Assembly: GCA_963837325.1 (NCBI GenBank) | Contig: CAWIMV010000002.1 | Span: 744,001-808,000, forward strand | Direction of reading: 5' to 3' | Source: CAVQKZ01 sp963837325 | GTDB lineage: Bacteria; Actinomycetota; Actinomycetes; Mycobacteriales; Jatrophihabitantaceae | DNA: 64,000 nucleotides | In this document: positions 49,531 through 57,978 of the stretch, piece after piece | Position numbering within the stretch: position 1 is the stretch's first letter | Layout: every line of letters starts with the position of its first letter | Translations under genes and position numbers: made by a program | Notes under the pieces: model-generated | The model's database searches: none | Told to the model about the DNA's origin: nothing | Seen by the model: only the letters and a program-made list of their open reading frames with translations

Positions 49531-51078
49531 TTACCGAGTGAACAGCTCTCGGACCGCGGCGTTCTCGGCCGCCGTGGTGAAGGTGGAACCGGTCTGGAAG
49601 TTGTTCTCCCAAAGGCAGACGTACTCGGCGCCCGCGGCGGCGAACCGGCCGCCCCACGTCTGGAGCCAAGCGGCCCGCGCGGTGCCGTCCGGGTCGTTGG
49701 CGGCACGGTTGGCACCGAACTCGGCGACACCCCACGTGAGGCCGTGGGCCTGGGTGAAGGCTTTGACGGCCGCGAGTTCGCGTGCGTAGTCGTGATAACC
49801 GCTCGACTGCGAGATGCCGTCGAAGTCCACGCCGAGGTGCGTGACACCGGGCACGAGGTAGTCGCTGGGGTTCTTGCTCGGGTTCACGAAGGCGTCGGCG
49901 GTCAGCACCACCGACAGGCCGGGCACGTGGAGCGCGACCAGCGAGTCCATTCCGGCGCGCCACTGCGGGAGCGTCATCAGACCCTTTTTGATCTTCGAGT
50001 CGATCTCGTGTTGGTAGGCCCAGCGCCACATCGTCGATGCCCATGCCGCTGTGCCGGAGTTGATGGTCTTTATCGACCCGACGACGCGGCGATCCGGCGC
50101 GGGGGAAGCGCCCGCGGCGCCTGACCAGAACAGCCGAACGACGTCGGCCGGTCCGTAGTTGGAGTCCATCGTGCTGACGCCGGCGGCGTCGCTGGCACCG
50201 CGCGGCGTGTCGCCGAAGAACGCGGATGCCGGCGCCGGCACCGTGCTGGACGACGACGGCGCGACCGTGGTGGGTTCGGTCGCTGGGGGCGTGGAACTAG
50301 CTGCGGTGGTCGGAGCTTCCGAGGTCGTGCTCGATGACGACGTGGCCGATGACGACGTGGCCGAGGCCGACGTGCTGACCGACGTCGGAGCGGTGGGGAC
50401 GACACTCGAGGCTGGGCTCGATGAGGCCGGTGCGTTGCTCAGCCCGAGTACGAGCTGCGGACGGCCGGTTGCAGCTTCACGGGAGTTGAACCGAGCGACG
50501 TCGGTCGTCGATCCCGAGGTCACCGCGAAGGCCACCTGCGACTTGTTCTGAACCGCACTGAGGACGTTGAAGCTGGGACGGTCGGTGGCAGCCGACGTGC
50601 GCACAGACGCCAGCACCCGACCGACGGTGGGTGCGTTGGCCGCCGTCAGCGATGCCTGCGACCAGGTCACATTGGCGACTGTGGACACCGACACGGTGCC
50701 GGACAGGTGATGGGTATCGCGAGTCAGGACCAGCTGCGCGCTCTGCACTCGAGCGACGACCGCGCTGGGGATGGCGAAGCGAAGATAGCCCACCTTGCCC
50801 GCGTGTGGAACGTTGGTGGCCGTGATCCGCCCGCTCGCTCCATAGTTCTGGTGGGGGGCGGCGGAGGAAACGTAGCTGTCGGCGGCATCGGCCAGCGCGA
50901 CCGTCGTCGCGGCACCGCTTGCCGACGCGGTGCCACCGACGCTGAGCGTGGCCACGGCGGTGCCCACCGACGCGAATGCCGCCACGACCGTCAGCACCGA
51001 GATGTTTCGAGCGCGGCGGGTGGACACCGCGCGATGGCGGGCTGGTCGGGTTGCATTCTGAAGCGAGCGAAAAGACAC
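49531..51078 (-). CDS. Secreted protein: CBM96-like module, Ser/Thr linker, TIM-barrel domain
   Basis: The 515-residue protein has an Arg-rich start and signal peptide (about 25-53, ending ASAS), a DNRLRE/CBM96-like beta domain (about 58-215; DSYVSSAAPHQNYGASG, YLRFAIPS, FNSREAATGRPQLVL), a ~70-residue Ser/Thr/Pro linker, and a ~220-residue C-terminal domain that looks like a small glycoside-hydrolase TIM barrel (VRLFWSG, HLGVDFDG, WGVAEFGANR, YVCLWENN). The Glu in VAEFG would be a good catalytic acid. Probably a secreted polysaccharide-active enzyme; the GH family is not identified. Confidence 0.75.
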   Translation of the reverse strand: MSFRSLQNATRPARHRAVSTRRARNISVLTVVAAFASVGTAVATLSVGGTASASGAATTVALADAADSYVSSAAPHQNYGASGRITATNVPHAGKVGYLRFAIPSAVVARVQSAQLVLTRDTHHLSGTVSVSTVANVTWSQASLTAANAPTVGRVLASVRTSAATDRPSFNVLSAVQNKSQVAFAVTSGSTTDVARFNSREAATGRPQLVLGLSNAPASSSPASSVVPTAPTSVSTSASATSSSATSSSSTTSEAPTTAASSTPPATEPTTVAPSSSSTVPAPASAFFGDTPRGASDAAGVSTMDSNYGPADVVRLFWSGAAGASPAPDRRVVGSIKTINSGTAAWASTMWRWAYQHEIDSKIKKGLMTLPQWRAGMDSLVALHVPGLSVVLTADAFVNPSKNPSDYLVPGVTHLGVDFDGISQSSGYHDYARELAAVKAFTQAHGLTWGVAEFGANRAANDPDGTARAAWLQTWGGRFAAAGAEYVCLWENNFQTGSTFTTAAENAAVRELFTR

Positions 51079-51308
51079 GGTAACCTCCGCGGAGAGCGGG
51101 CAGCAGGTCGACGGAATATGACCTGTTGTCCTAATTGCCCCCGTGAGCAGTGCCCCGCGGTCGCCCTTTTTGGGCAGGGACCGTTAGTGACTTCGCCGCG
51201 CCGGCTGCGCAGCTGATGTGTGGTTCGTGTGTGTGTGGTTAATGTAAAGTGCAGCCTGTCCCAATGTCAATCCAATGACCGGCCTGGACGAATACGTGCC
51301 GAAATTGT

Positions 51309-52202
51309 TTAGATTCGGTTACCGCGTCCGCGCGAAAATCTGCGGGTTTTCCGGGCGCGTGGTCCAACCCCCGGCGGATCTGAGTAGCTGCGACTTGGCG
51401 GTTCGGTGTCAGCCTTGACGCGACGGATCGCTTCATCGACGAGTCGCAACGCCGTGCTGTGCACGTCCTCCCGACCTTCGCTCATCTGCCGCAGCACGTT
51501 GGAGGCCTCCTCGGCGGTGCAGCCCACCCGGCCGATCAAGATCCCCATCGCCTGGTCGATGACGGCGCGCTGGGTCAGTGCGGATTCCAGACGCGTCGCG
51601 AGAAGCTGCGCGTGCGACAACACCTGCGCGTTGTGGACGGCGATGGCCGCAGGCACCGCAAACAACTCGCCTAGCGCGACGTCGCGTTCGTCGAATGCGT
51701 CCGGCTGATGGGAGTACACATTCATCGCGCCGAGCACGTCGCCGTTGTTGCGAAGCGGAACCGCGAGCGCGCTGCGCACCCCGAGGTCACCGACTTCTGG
51801 ACCGAAATGCGGCCACTGCTCGTCGGTATCCAACGATCCCGAACGCACGACTCTCGCCTCGGTCATCGCGGTAATGCAAGGTCCCTCGTCCATTCGAAGC
51901 TGCACGGCTTCGACCTCAGCCACAAATGGTGAACTGGCGGCGATGTTCTGCGCGTGCCGGGCCTCCGCGAGCATCAGACCGACCCCGTCCGCATTCGGTA
52001 TCGCCAGCACGGCAAACTCGCTCACCCGAGTCAATACGTCGGTGAACTCCATTTGCGCGGTCGCCAATTGTGACAATGCGGCCAAGCTCTCGCGGAGGTT
52101 GTCGTCGTCGGATGCGGCCTGCGCTTGCCACGCCGGCGCCGGGGCGCGCCCGGCTACCGGCGCATCTTCCGCGCCGGGGATCGGTGGGACGTCCGCGCTC
52201 AT
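51309..52202 (-). CDS. GAF-ANTAR response regulator
   Basis: The 297-residue protein has a GAF domain (about 55-195; MDEGPCITAMTEARVV, DLGVRSALAVPL, LGAMNVYSHQPDAF) and an ANTAR RNA-binding domain (about 205-265; ALTQRAVIDQAMGILIGRVG, ASNVLRQMS). ANTAR proteins bind paired hairpins in mRNA leaders to prevent termination. A ~30-residue basic tail is unusual. A paralogue lies 230 bp upstream on the same strand. Confidence 0.9.
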   Translation of the reverse strand: MSADVPPIPGAEDAPVAGRAPAPAWQAQAASDDDNLRESLAALSQLATAQMEFTDVLTRVSEFAVLAIPNADGVGLMLAEARHAQNIAASSPFVAEVEAVQLRMDEGPCITAMTEARVVRSGSLDTDEQWPHFGPEVGDLGVRSALAVPLRNNGDVLGAMNVYSHQPDAFDERDVALGELFAVPAAIAVHNAQVLSHAQLLATRLESALTQRAVIDQAMGILIGRVGCTAEEASNVLRQMSEGREDVHSTALRLVDEAIRRVKADTEPPSRSYSDPPGVGPRARKTRRFSRGRGNRI

Positions 52203-52431
52203 GGTCAACCGCCTTTGCCGTCGCCGGACGGCTTCGACGTCACGCGCGCAGCGTCCCCCGAATATGTCGAAGCCCTGCATCCGCTTGAATCGTGCTTAGT
52301 GTAGGAAACAATGCAGGATGGTCTTACCTTTGTAGACCATTGCGACCCGCAAGTCGTTCGGTTTTGCAAATTCGACGCCCCGTATTGCAGTCAATGGGGC
52401 ATTTCGCAGCGTTGGTCGCGCCGCCGGCTGG

Positions 52432-53190
52432 TCAGGTGCCGTCGTGGCGTTCTCGGGCGCGGCGAACCGCAGTGTCCACGAGGCGCTGTGCGACCTCGGC
52501 GACCGGTACCGATTCGCGGCGGGCCGTGGAGTCGAGCAGCTCGGCGGCTTCGTCGGACGTGCTGCCTGAGCGGCTCATCAGAATCCCGATCGCATGGTCG
52601 ATGACCGAGCGGTTGGTCAGCTCGTCCTCCAGTTGCCGGGCCAGCTGACGCGCGCGGGCGAGAATCTGCGCGTTCTGGACGGCCATGGCGGCCGGCACAG
52701 CGAACAGCTCGCCGAGATTTGCGGCGTCGTCATCGAATGCGTCGTGCGGATGGGCATAGACGTTCATTGCCCCCACGACGCCCCGAGAGGTGACCAATGG
52801 CAGCGACAGGACGCTGTGCACGCCGAGTTCGGCGACCCGAGCGCCGAAGGTCGGCCACTCCGAATCGGGGCCGAGCGCTCCGGAGCGGACCGTGCGGCTC
52901 TCGGAAGCGGCGGTGATGCACGGACCCTCGCCGATGCCGTATTGGATGGCGTCGACTTCCGCGACGAATGGCGCGCTGGCCACGATCGTGTCACTGCGGC
53001 CGCGTTCGATCAGGGTTAGGCCCGCACCGTCCGCTGCTGGGACGGCGTGCACGATCAACTCGGCGACTCGGGTGAGCGTCTCGGTCAACCGCATGTGCCC
53101 AGTCGCCAACACGGACAGCTCGGCCAGGCTTTCCTGCAGCGACGCGGGTTGCTCGGGGCTCAGCTGATCGGGTCGTGCCTCGTCGGTCAT
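52432..53190 (-). CDS. GAF-ANTAR response regulator
   Basis: This 252-residue paralogue of the downstream gene has the same GAF (IGEGPCITAASESRTV, LGVHSVLSLPL, GAMNVYAHPHDAFD) and ANTAR (TNRSVIDHAIGILMSRSGST, AAELLDSTAR) domains. GEGPC is a typical actinobacterial GAF motif. The two genes probably arose by tandem duplication. They may form heterodimers or act on different mRNAs. Confidence 0.9.
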   Translation of the reverse strand: MTDEARPDQLSPEQPASLQESLAELSVLATGHMRLTETLTRVAELIVHAVPAADGAGLTLIERGRSDTIVASAPFVAEVDAIQYGIGEGPCITAASESRTVRSGALGPDSEWPTFGARVAELGVHSVLSLPLVTSRGVVGAMNVYAHPHDAFDDDAANLGELFAVPAAMAVQNAQILARARQLARQLEDELTNRSVIDHAIGILMSRSGSTSDEAAELLDSTARRESVPVAEVAQRLVDTAVRRARERHDGT

Positions 53191-53302
53191 TACGCCCCCC
53201 GTGCCTGCCGCAGTTCTCTAAACGGTACGCCAGTGGGCGCGCACCCGCGGCACCCGAGGCCGCTAGCCCTTCTGGTCGGTCGCGGACGCCCGCAATAGCC
53301 GT

Positions 53303-54100
53303 TCATCCTGGCGGCGTCAGGTCCGCGTTACCGGGCCGGAGGCGTGGCCCCTGCTCCGGTTCGAGCCCTCCAGTGCCGCGCACCGGCGGCTTGCGCTCCT
53401 CGCGACGCCAGGCTGAGAAGGCGGCGGTCATCGCGAGCAGCCAGGCAACGCCGATGATGATGCCGCCGACCACATCGGACAGGTAATGCACACCGAGCGC
53501 TAGGCGGGAGAACCCGATCAAGGCGACGACCAGCGCTGCGGACAGATAGAGCCACGTTCGCCAGCCGCGCCGAACGACGGGCAGGAAGATCAGCACCAGG
53601 ATCCCGCAGCCCACGGTGGCCGACTGGGCGTGCCCGCTCGGAAACGACGTTCCGTGCGCGGTCGCCACTGAGTCGGGCAGGTGTGGACGCGCCCGGTCGA
53701 CCGTCGCCTTGATCAGGCTGTTCAACAGCGAGCTGCCAACCGCTGCTACGGCAAGGAATGCGGCCAGGCGCGGCAGCCGGCGCAAGAGCAGCCACGCGAA
53801 CACCGGCGTGAGTACGAGCCACCATCCCAACGGGGAGCCGATTCGACTGACGAGCTTCATGGCGGACGTGAAGGTCGGGTGCGTCACGGCGAACGAGTGC
53901 AGCGATTCCGCCGTGTCGTTGTCCAGGTGGAGCACCGGACCGGACCTCGCGCGCACGAGCAGGACCAGGATTGCGAACGGCACCGCGGCGAGCCCGACCG
54001 CCGCGAATGCCAGCACCGCACGGGTGCCGAAGTGGAATCGCGCGCTTCGTGTCGTCACGCGTGCGGCGACGTCACGGCGCCGCGTCCCGGCGGTCCCCAT
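53303..54100 (-). CDS. PAP2-family membrane phosphatase
   Basis: The 265-residue protein has about six membrane spans and the full three-part PAP2 signature: KATVDRARP, SFPSGHAQS, and SRLALGVHYLSDVVGG. Members remove phosphate from lipid phosphates such as undecaprenyl pyrophosphate or phosphatidic acid. It overlaps the next PAP2 gene by 29 bases. Confidence 0.93.
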   Translation of the reverse strand: MGTAGTRRRDVAARVTTRSARFHFGTRAVLAFAAVGLAAVPFAILVLLVRARSGPVLHLDNDTAESLHSFAVTHPTFTSAMKLVSRIGSPLGWWLVLTPVFAWLLLRRLPRLAAFLAVAAVGSSLLNSLIKATVDRARPHLPDSVATAHGTSFPSGHAQSATVGCGILVLIFLPVVRRGWRTWLYLSAALVVALIGFSRLALGVHYLSDVVGGIIIGVAWLLAMTAAFSAWRREERKPPVRGTGGLEPEQGPRLRPGNADLTPPG

Positions 54101-54809
54101 CGCGTGTCCGGAGGATCAGCGCCCACGTGACCGTCAGCCACGCGAGCGACAAGAGTGCGCCGCCCAGCACGTCGCTCACGAAGTGCATGCCCCGGTACAG
54201 CCGCGCTGCGCCGACGCTGACCGGCATGGCGACGGCGACGATCAGCGCCAACGTCCGCAGCCCGGGCCGACGGCTGACCCGGTACGCGACGATCGCCAGG
54301 CCGGCGTAGAGCGCCACCGCCGCGGCCGTGTGGCCGGACGGGAAGCTCGAGGTCGGCGGTGCGGAGTCCAAGTGTGAGACGTGCGGCCGCTTGCGGTCGA
54401 TCGTCAACGTCGTCAGGACGAATATCGTCACCTCGCCCGCCAGCGCAGTGGCCAAGAAGAGCGACTCGCGCCAGCGGCCGAGCGCAATTCGAAGGCCGAC
54501 GAAGAACACCACACCGATTGCAATCACGGTCAGGGTCTCGGCGCAGTACGTGAGCCAGTGCGTCACCGTGTTCCACAGGTCGGTGCGGTTGCTCGCCAGG
54601 CGGCGGTTCGCGGCCGCGTCCCAGTCTTCGAAGGATGTGTCCTTCAGTTGATGCGTCAGCAGATAGCCCGCGCCGCACAGCACACCCCACAGAACGGCGG
54701 CGGCGACCAGGAGGCGGGCGACGGTGCTACGCGCCTCGGCGAGGGCGCCGCGTCGTGACGAGGCCGTGCCGCTGGTGCCGACCGAGCTGTCGGTTGCCTG
54801 CTCCGTCAT
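54072..54809 (-). CDS. PAP2-family membrane phosphatase
   Basis: The 245-residue protein is a second PAP2 enzyme with DRKRPHVSHLD, SFPSGHTAAAV and ARLYRGMHFVSDVLGG. It is only distantly similar to its neighbour outside the motifs, so it is an old pair rather than a recent copy. It lies one base after the DUF1206 gene stop, forming a three-gene membrane unit. Confidence 0.93.
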   Translation of the reverse strand: MTEQATDSSVGTSGTASSRRGALAEARSTVARLLVAAAVLWGVLCGAGYLLTHQLKDTSFEDWDAAANRRLASNRTDLWNTVTHWLTYCAETLTVIAIGVVFFVGLRIALGRWRESLFLATALAGEVTIFVLTTLTIDRKRPHVSHLDSAPPTSSFPSGHTAAAVALYAGLAIVAYRVSRRPGLRTLALIVAVAMPVSVGAARLYRGMHFVSDVLGGALLSLAWLTVTWALILRTRDGDRRDAAP

Positions 54810-54810
54810 G

Positions 54811-55617
54811 TCAGGTCCTGCGCCACTTCGCCTCTGCGAAACCGTAGACGCCGAACATGACCAGGCCGAGTGCGACCGCCACCAGCAACCAGGGACCGGC
54901 TGACGTGTCGGCGAGTTCACGCAAGGCGCGGTCGAGGCCGCGGGACTTGCCCGGGTTGTTGTCGACCGCGGCGGCGATCACGAAGACGCCGGCGAGGCCG
55001 AACACGATCCCGCGCGCAACCGAGCCGGCGACGCCGAGGAATTCGACGACGTCACGGGTTGTGGAACTCACGCCGCGCAGGTCCAGGTACTTCTCGAACT
55101 TGCGCTTGACGCCTTCCCAGATCAACACCAGACCGCAGATCACGATGACCGCACCGACGATGCCCACAGCCCAACGCCCGCCCGAATGCTGCATCGTCTT
55201 CGCCGTCCACGCCTGCTGTTCACTGGCCTGGCTTCCCGCGCCGGCGTTAGTCGCGACCTTCATTGCGCTCACCGCGAAGAAGCCGTAGATGCAAGCGCGG
55301 GCGAACGACTGCACGCGCGGGCCGGCCTTCTTGCCCTCGCCGACGACGCCGAACGCCGCTTCGCTCAGTCGCCACAAGGCGTAGGCGGCCAGCCCGATGC
55401 CGATGACCCACAGCAGCACCGTCCCTCCGGTGTGTCGGGTCAATGCTTGGAACGCGCCGCGCTGGTCGGTCTCTCCGCTGCGCGCACCGAACGCAAGGGC
55501 CACCGCCAGCGCTCCGATGAGCAGGTAGATCGTGGCCCGCGCAGCTAGACCCCATCGGGCTAGCGCGCTCATCGCGTCGCCATGGGCAGCGCGACGAATG
55601 GAAACGGAAGCCGTCAT
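54811..55617 (-). CDS. DUF1206 membrane protein
   Basis: The 268-residue protein has three DUF1206 repeats, each with two membrane spans and an Arg/Gly-containing start: ARWGLAARATIYLLIGALA, ARACIYGFFAVSAM, and GSVARGIVFGLAGVF. The function of DUF1206 is unknown. It heads the unit with two PAP2 phosphatases. Confidence 0.88.
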   Translation of the reverse strand: MTASVSIRRAAHGDAMSALARWGLAARATIYLLIGALAVALAFGARSGETDQRGAFQALTRHTGGTVLLWVIGIGLAAYALWRLSEAAFGVVGEGKKAGPRVQSFARACIYGFFAVSAMKVATNAGAGSQASEQQAWTAKTMQHSGGRWAVGIVGAVIVICGLVLIWEGVKRKFEKYLDLRGVSSTTRDVVEFLGVAGSVARGIVFGLAGVFVIAAAVDNNPGKSRGLDRALRELADTSAGPWLLVAVALGLVMFGVYGFAEAKWRRT

Positions 55618-55990
55618 CGATCGTCACCTCGTCAGGCTCTCTACCGCGCCGGCCCGCGGCACTTCCCGTGCGGTACCCGCCCGGAATGATCAGCTAACCC
55701 GCGGCTCATCCGGCAACAGGTCCGTCAGCTTTAGAACCGTGTCGTGGGCCCCGCGGGGCTCGAACCCGCAACCTACGGATTTGAACGACTGCGGCGGTGA
55801 GGCAACGGCAAGATCGGTGACCGCCTTTGCTGCAGTTCGGCCCACTCGTATGGACGCGAACCACCGCCTACGGCTGGTTTTCATGTCGCGCTTCATGTCA
55901 CGTCACCCGTCCAGTCGCCTCGCCACGCCCGACGCCGTGCTCGACCGAACACGATCGGCTGCGACTACATAGTAGAACTGGGCTTGGTGC
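55618..55990. other. 373-bp gene-free stretch with a partial tRNA
   Basis: It contains the inverted 3' half of tRNA-Lys at 55744-55781. Open frames here look spurious. A promoter for the DUF1206 unit presumably lies near 55620-55680. Nothing else is recognisable. Confidence 0.5.
55744..55781 (-). repeat. Inverted copy of the tRNA-Lys 3' half
   Basis: The minus strand repeats bases 57681-57718 of the tRNA-Lys gene with one mismatch in 38 (GAGCCCC instead of GATCCCC). It covers half of the anticodon arm through the acceptor 3' strand. Integrative elements use exactly this part of tRNA genes as att site. The copy has no 5' half, so it is not a tRNA gene. Confidence 0.85.
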
Positions 55991-57298
55991 CTAACCGGTG
56001 TAGTAGCCGGTGATGTCGATGGCGACGTTGACTGTGCCGGCGTGGTTGTAGATGCGGATCGATCCGTTGGCGCCGACGGGGACGCTGCCGCCGTTGGCGA
56101 TGACCTGTCCGGCCAGGGCGGTCAGGGTGGGGCCGGTTGGTGTCGGGGCGGTGCCGGTGACTGCGGGTTGGACGGCGAGCCAGGTGTTGGTGCTTGGGTC
56201 GATGGCGAAGACGTTGACCGTCACGGCGGTGGCGTCGGTCGCGACGCCAGCCAGGCCGGTGACTTTCAGTACCCGTGAGGCGCCGGGGCCGATGGCTGCT
56301 TTGGTTCCGCCGAGCCCAGAGCGAGTGTCGAGAACCCGCACCCGCGACAACGGCGTGAATAGGTCGCCGCGTGCCTCGGCAGGTCGGGTGGTAGACGCCG
56401 TGGCGACGTTGTCCTCATTGAGGGAACTCGTTGTCGTGAGCGACCGCCTGAAAGTGCCCGAGCGGCTCACCGCGTACAGATCGTTGTTGGTCTGGGAGAG
56501 GTTCAGCTTGACCGGGTTGACGCTGGCCATGATCGTTGCGCTGTCGGCCGCCCACGCCAGGCTCGTCACGTCGTCCGCGGCATCGGGGGTCGCCGCCGGC
56601 AACTCGTGCGGATTCGACCCGTCGGCGTTCATCAGCCAGAGCCCCTGGTTTGCCGGTGGGTCATTGACCGAGCGATAGGCGATCGCGGTGCCGTCAGGGG
56701 ACGCGACCGGCTCAATTCCAGTGCCGAGAGTTGTGAAGCTGCCGTCGGTCAGGGCGTAGGACATGATTGTGCCGCCACCCGTCGAGAGCAGGACGTGCGT
56801 GCCGTCGGCGTCGAACGTCGGGTACTCGAGGTCCCCCCCGGGGTGCCGAACGATTTGATCGGTCGTCGCGTCGAGAACTAGCAGCCCGCAGGAGCTGTTC
56901 AGCACGATGAGCGATCCGTCCGGAGACCAGACGCCGTGATTGGTTGAGCATCCGCCGGTGTCGATCGGGGTCGGCGCAGCCGATCCGTCGACCGGGACGG
57001 TGTTGAGGGTGGCGATCCCGCCGCTGGCCACGCCGTACATCAGTGTCCGCCCGTCCGGGGACAGCGAAGGCGCGAGCGCCGCCGTGTCGGGTATGAGCGT
57101 TTGCGTGAGACCGGTACTGGCGTCAAGGAGTTGAACGCCGTTTTGGCCGACACCTTGTGCCTGGTCGATGTTGTCGATATATGCCACGAGCTGGCTGTTG
57201 GTGGCCGGTGGCGCGGCCTCGCTGGTCGAGCACCACACCAGCGCCCCTGCCCCGACGACCGCGGTCAACGCGACGCTGGCAATGAACGATCGGAACAT
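55991..57298 (-). CDS. Secreted beta-propeller protein with actinobacterial C-terminal sandwich domain
   Basis: The 435-residue protein has a signal peptide (1-28, ending SEAAP), a TolB/WD40-like propeller (about 35-295; SPDGRTLMYG, SPDGSLIVLN, SPDGTAIAYRS, LWLMNADGSN), and a C-terminal ~120-residue domain: FTPLSRVRVLDTRSGLGG ... VAIDITGYYTG. That domain recurs in many secreted actinobacterial proteins and is probably a binding module. It lies between tRNA-Lys and the inverted tRNA fragment, so it may have arrived with an element. Confidence 0.85.
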   Translation of the reverse strand: MFRSFIASVALTAVVGAGALVWCSTSEAAPPATNSQLVAYIDNIDQAQGVGQNGVQLLDASTGLTQTLIPDTAALAPSLSPDGRTLMYGVASGGIATLNTVPVDGSAAPTPIDTGGCSTNHGVWSPDGSLIVLNSSCGLLVLDATTDQIVRHPGGDLEYPTFDADGTHVLLSTGGGTIMSYALTDGSFTTLGTGIEPVASPDGTAIAYRSVNDPPANQGLWLMNADGSNPHELPAATPDAADDVTSLAWAADSATIMASVNPVKLNLSQTNNDLYAVSRSGTFRRSLTTTSSLNEDNVATASTTRPAEARGDLFTPLSRVRVLDTRSGLGGTKAAIGPGASRVLKVTGLAGVATDATAVTVNVFAIDPSTNTWLAVQPAVTGTAPTPTGPTLTALAGQVIANGGSVPVGANGSIRIYNHAGTVNVAIDITGYYTG

Positions 57299-57644
57299 GC
57301 CTACTCCTCACGCCCGGCACTGCGCCGGGACCGCGGGAGAGGCTTGGGGGATGCACGCACGTGCCAGCCGCTTAATTGATCAAGATAGCCCAGCGCGCTC
57401 TCCTTTCCAAACGCGCACTTAACACAGTGTTCCAGGGTCGACGTAGCGTCGACAACCGCGAACGCCACGACCGAGTCGGTGACCGTGCCGGCCGCCGTCA
57501 GAGCCGGCAACGGCATGCTCCTGCTCGCGACTGGCGCCTCACGCACCACCCTGAAGGCGCCGACCGGGTGGACGGGATACGTCAGCATCCGCATTCGCGG
57601 CGTGGACCATCGTGCTCGGCTAGCCTGTCCGGTAACGACGGCAT
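57299..57644. other. 346-bp gap with possible remnant of a secreted-protein gene
   Basis: On the plus strand the frame at about 57440-57600 reads TESVTVPAAVRAGNGMLLLA and then KAPTGWTGY, resembling a repeat found in large secreted proteins, but it has no start or full domain. I treat it as a possible remnant. GAGGAG for the beta-propeller gene lies at the left edge. Confidence 0.25.
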
Positions 57645-57720
57645 GGGCCTCTAGCTCAATTGGCAGAGCTGCGGACTTTTAATCCGTAGGTTGCGGGTTC
57701 GATCCCCGCGGGGCCCACCA
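57645..57720 (+). tRNA. tRNA-Lys (UUU anticodon), CCA encoded
   Basis: The 76-base gene folds into a full cloverleaf. The acceptor stem pairs GGGCCTC with GGGGCCC. The anticodon arm is GCGGA, loop CTTTTAA, TCCGT, giving anticodon TTT. The T arm is GCGGG TTCGATC CCCGC. CCA is encoded at 57718-57720. Confidence 0.97.
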
Positions 57721-57978
57721 TCCGGATTTCCCTATCCCGTAAGGGGAATCTTGTACAGGAGATCTCCCGGCCATCGCTCGGAACGGTCGTTTCGCGCCGT
57801 CCATGACATGATCGTGGCTGAACGCGTAATTGCACTGTCAGTGCCGCAATTTCATCTTTCGCCCGATGACGTCTTCCGGCAGGACCCGAACAGCGAATTG
57901 ACGACGCGTCTTTGCGATTGGCGCCGGAAAGCAAGCGTCCGACAAATGGCGCGGGTGCGTTCGTGGTTCGATGACCGG

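Noticed and set aside
51079..51308. Riboswitch in the 230-bp leader of the CBM96-like protein gene
   Set aside because: There is a 6-bp stem (CAGGTC/GACCTG) near 51100, but no known aptamer pattern; too weak to call.
55690..55896. 68-residue ORF over the tRNA-Lys fragment (minus strand)
   Set aside because: Its sequence is largely the translated tRNA fragment; such frames recur wherever tRNA 3' halves occur and are not genes.
57691..57978. N-terminal extension of the phosphatase-like gene up to the tRNA
   Set aside because: The extra ~96 codons are unlike the family, and begin almost inside tRNA-Lys; ATG 57979 fits the conserved start.
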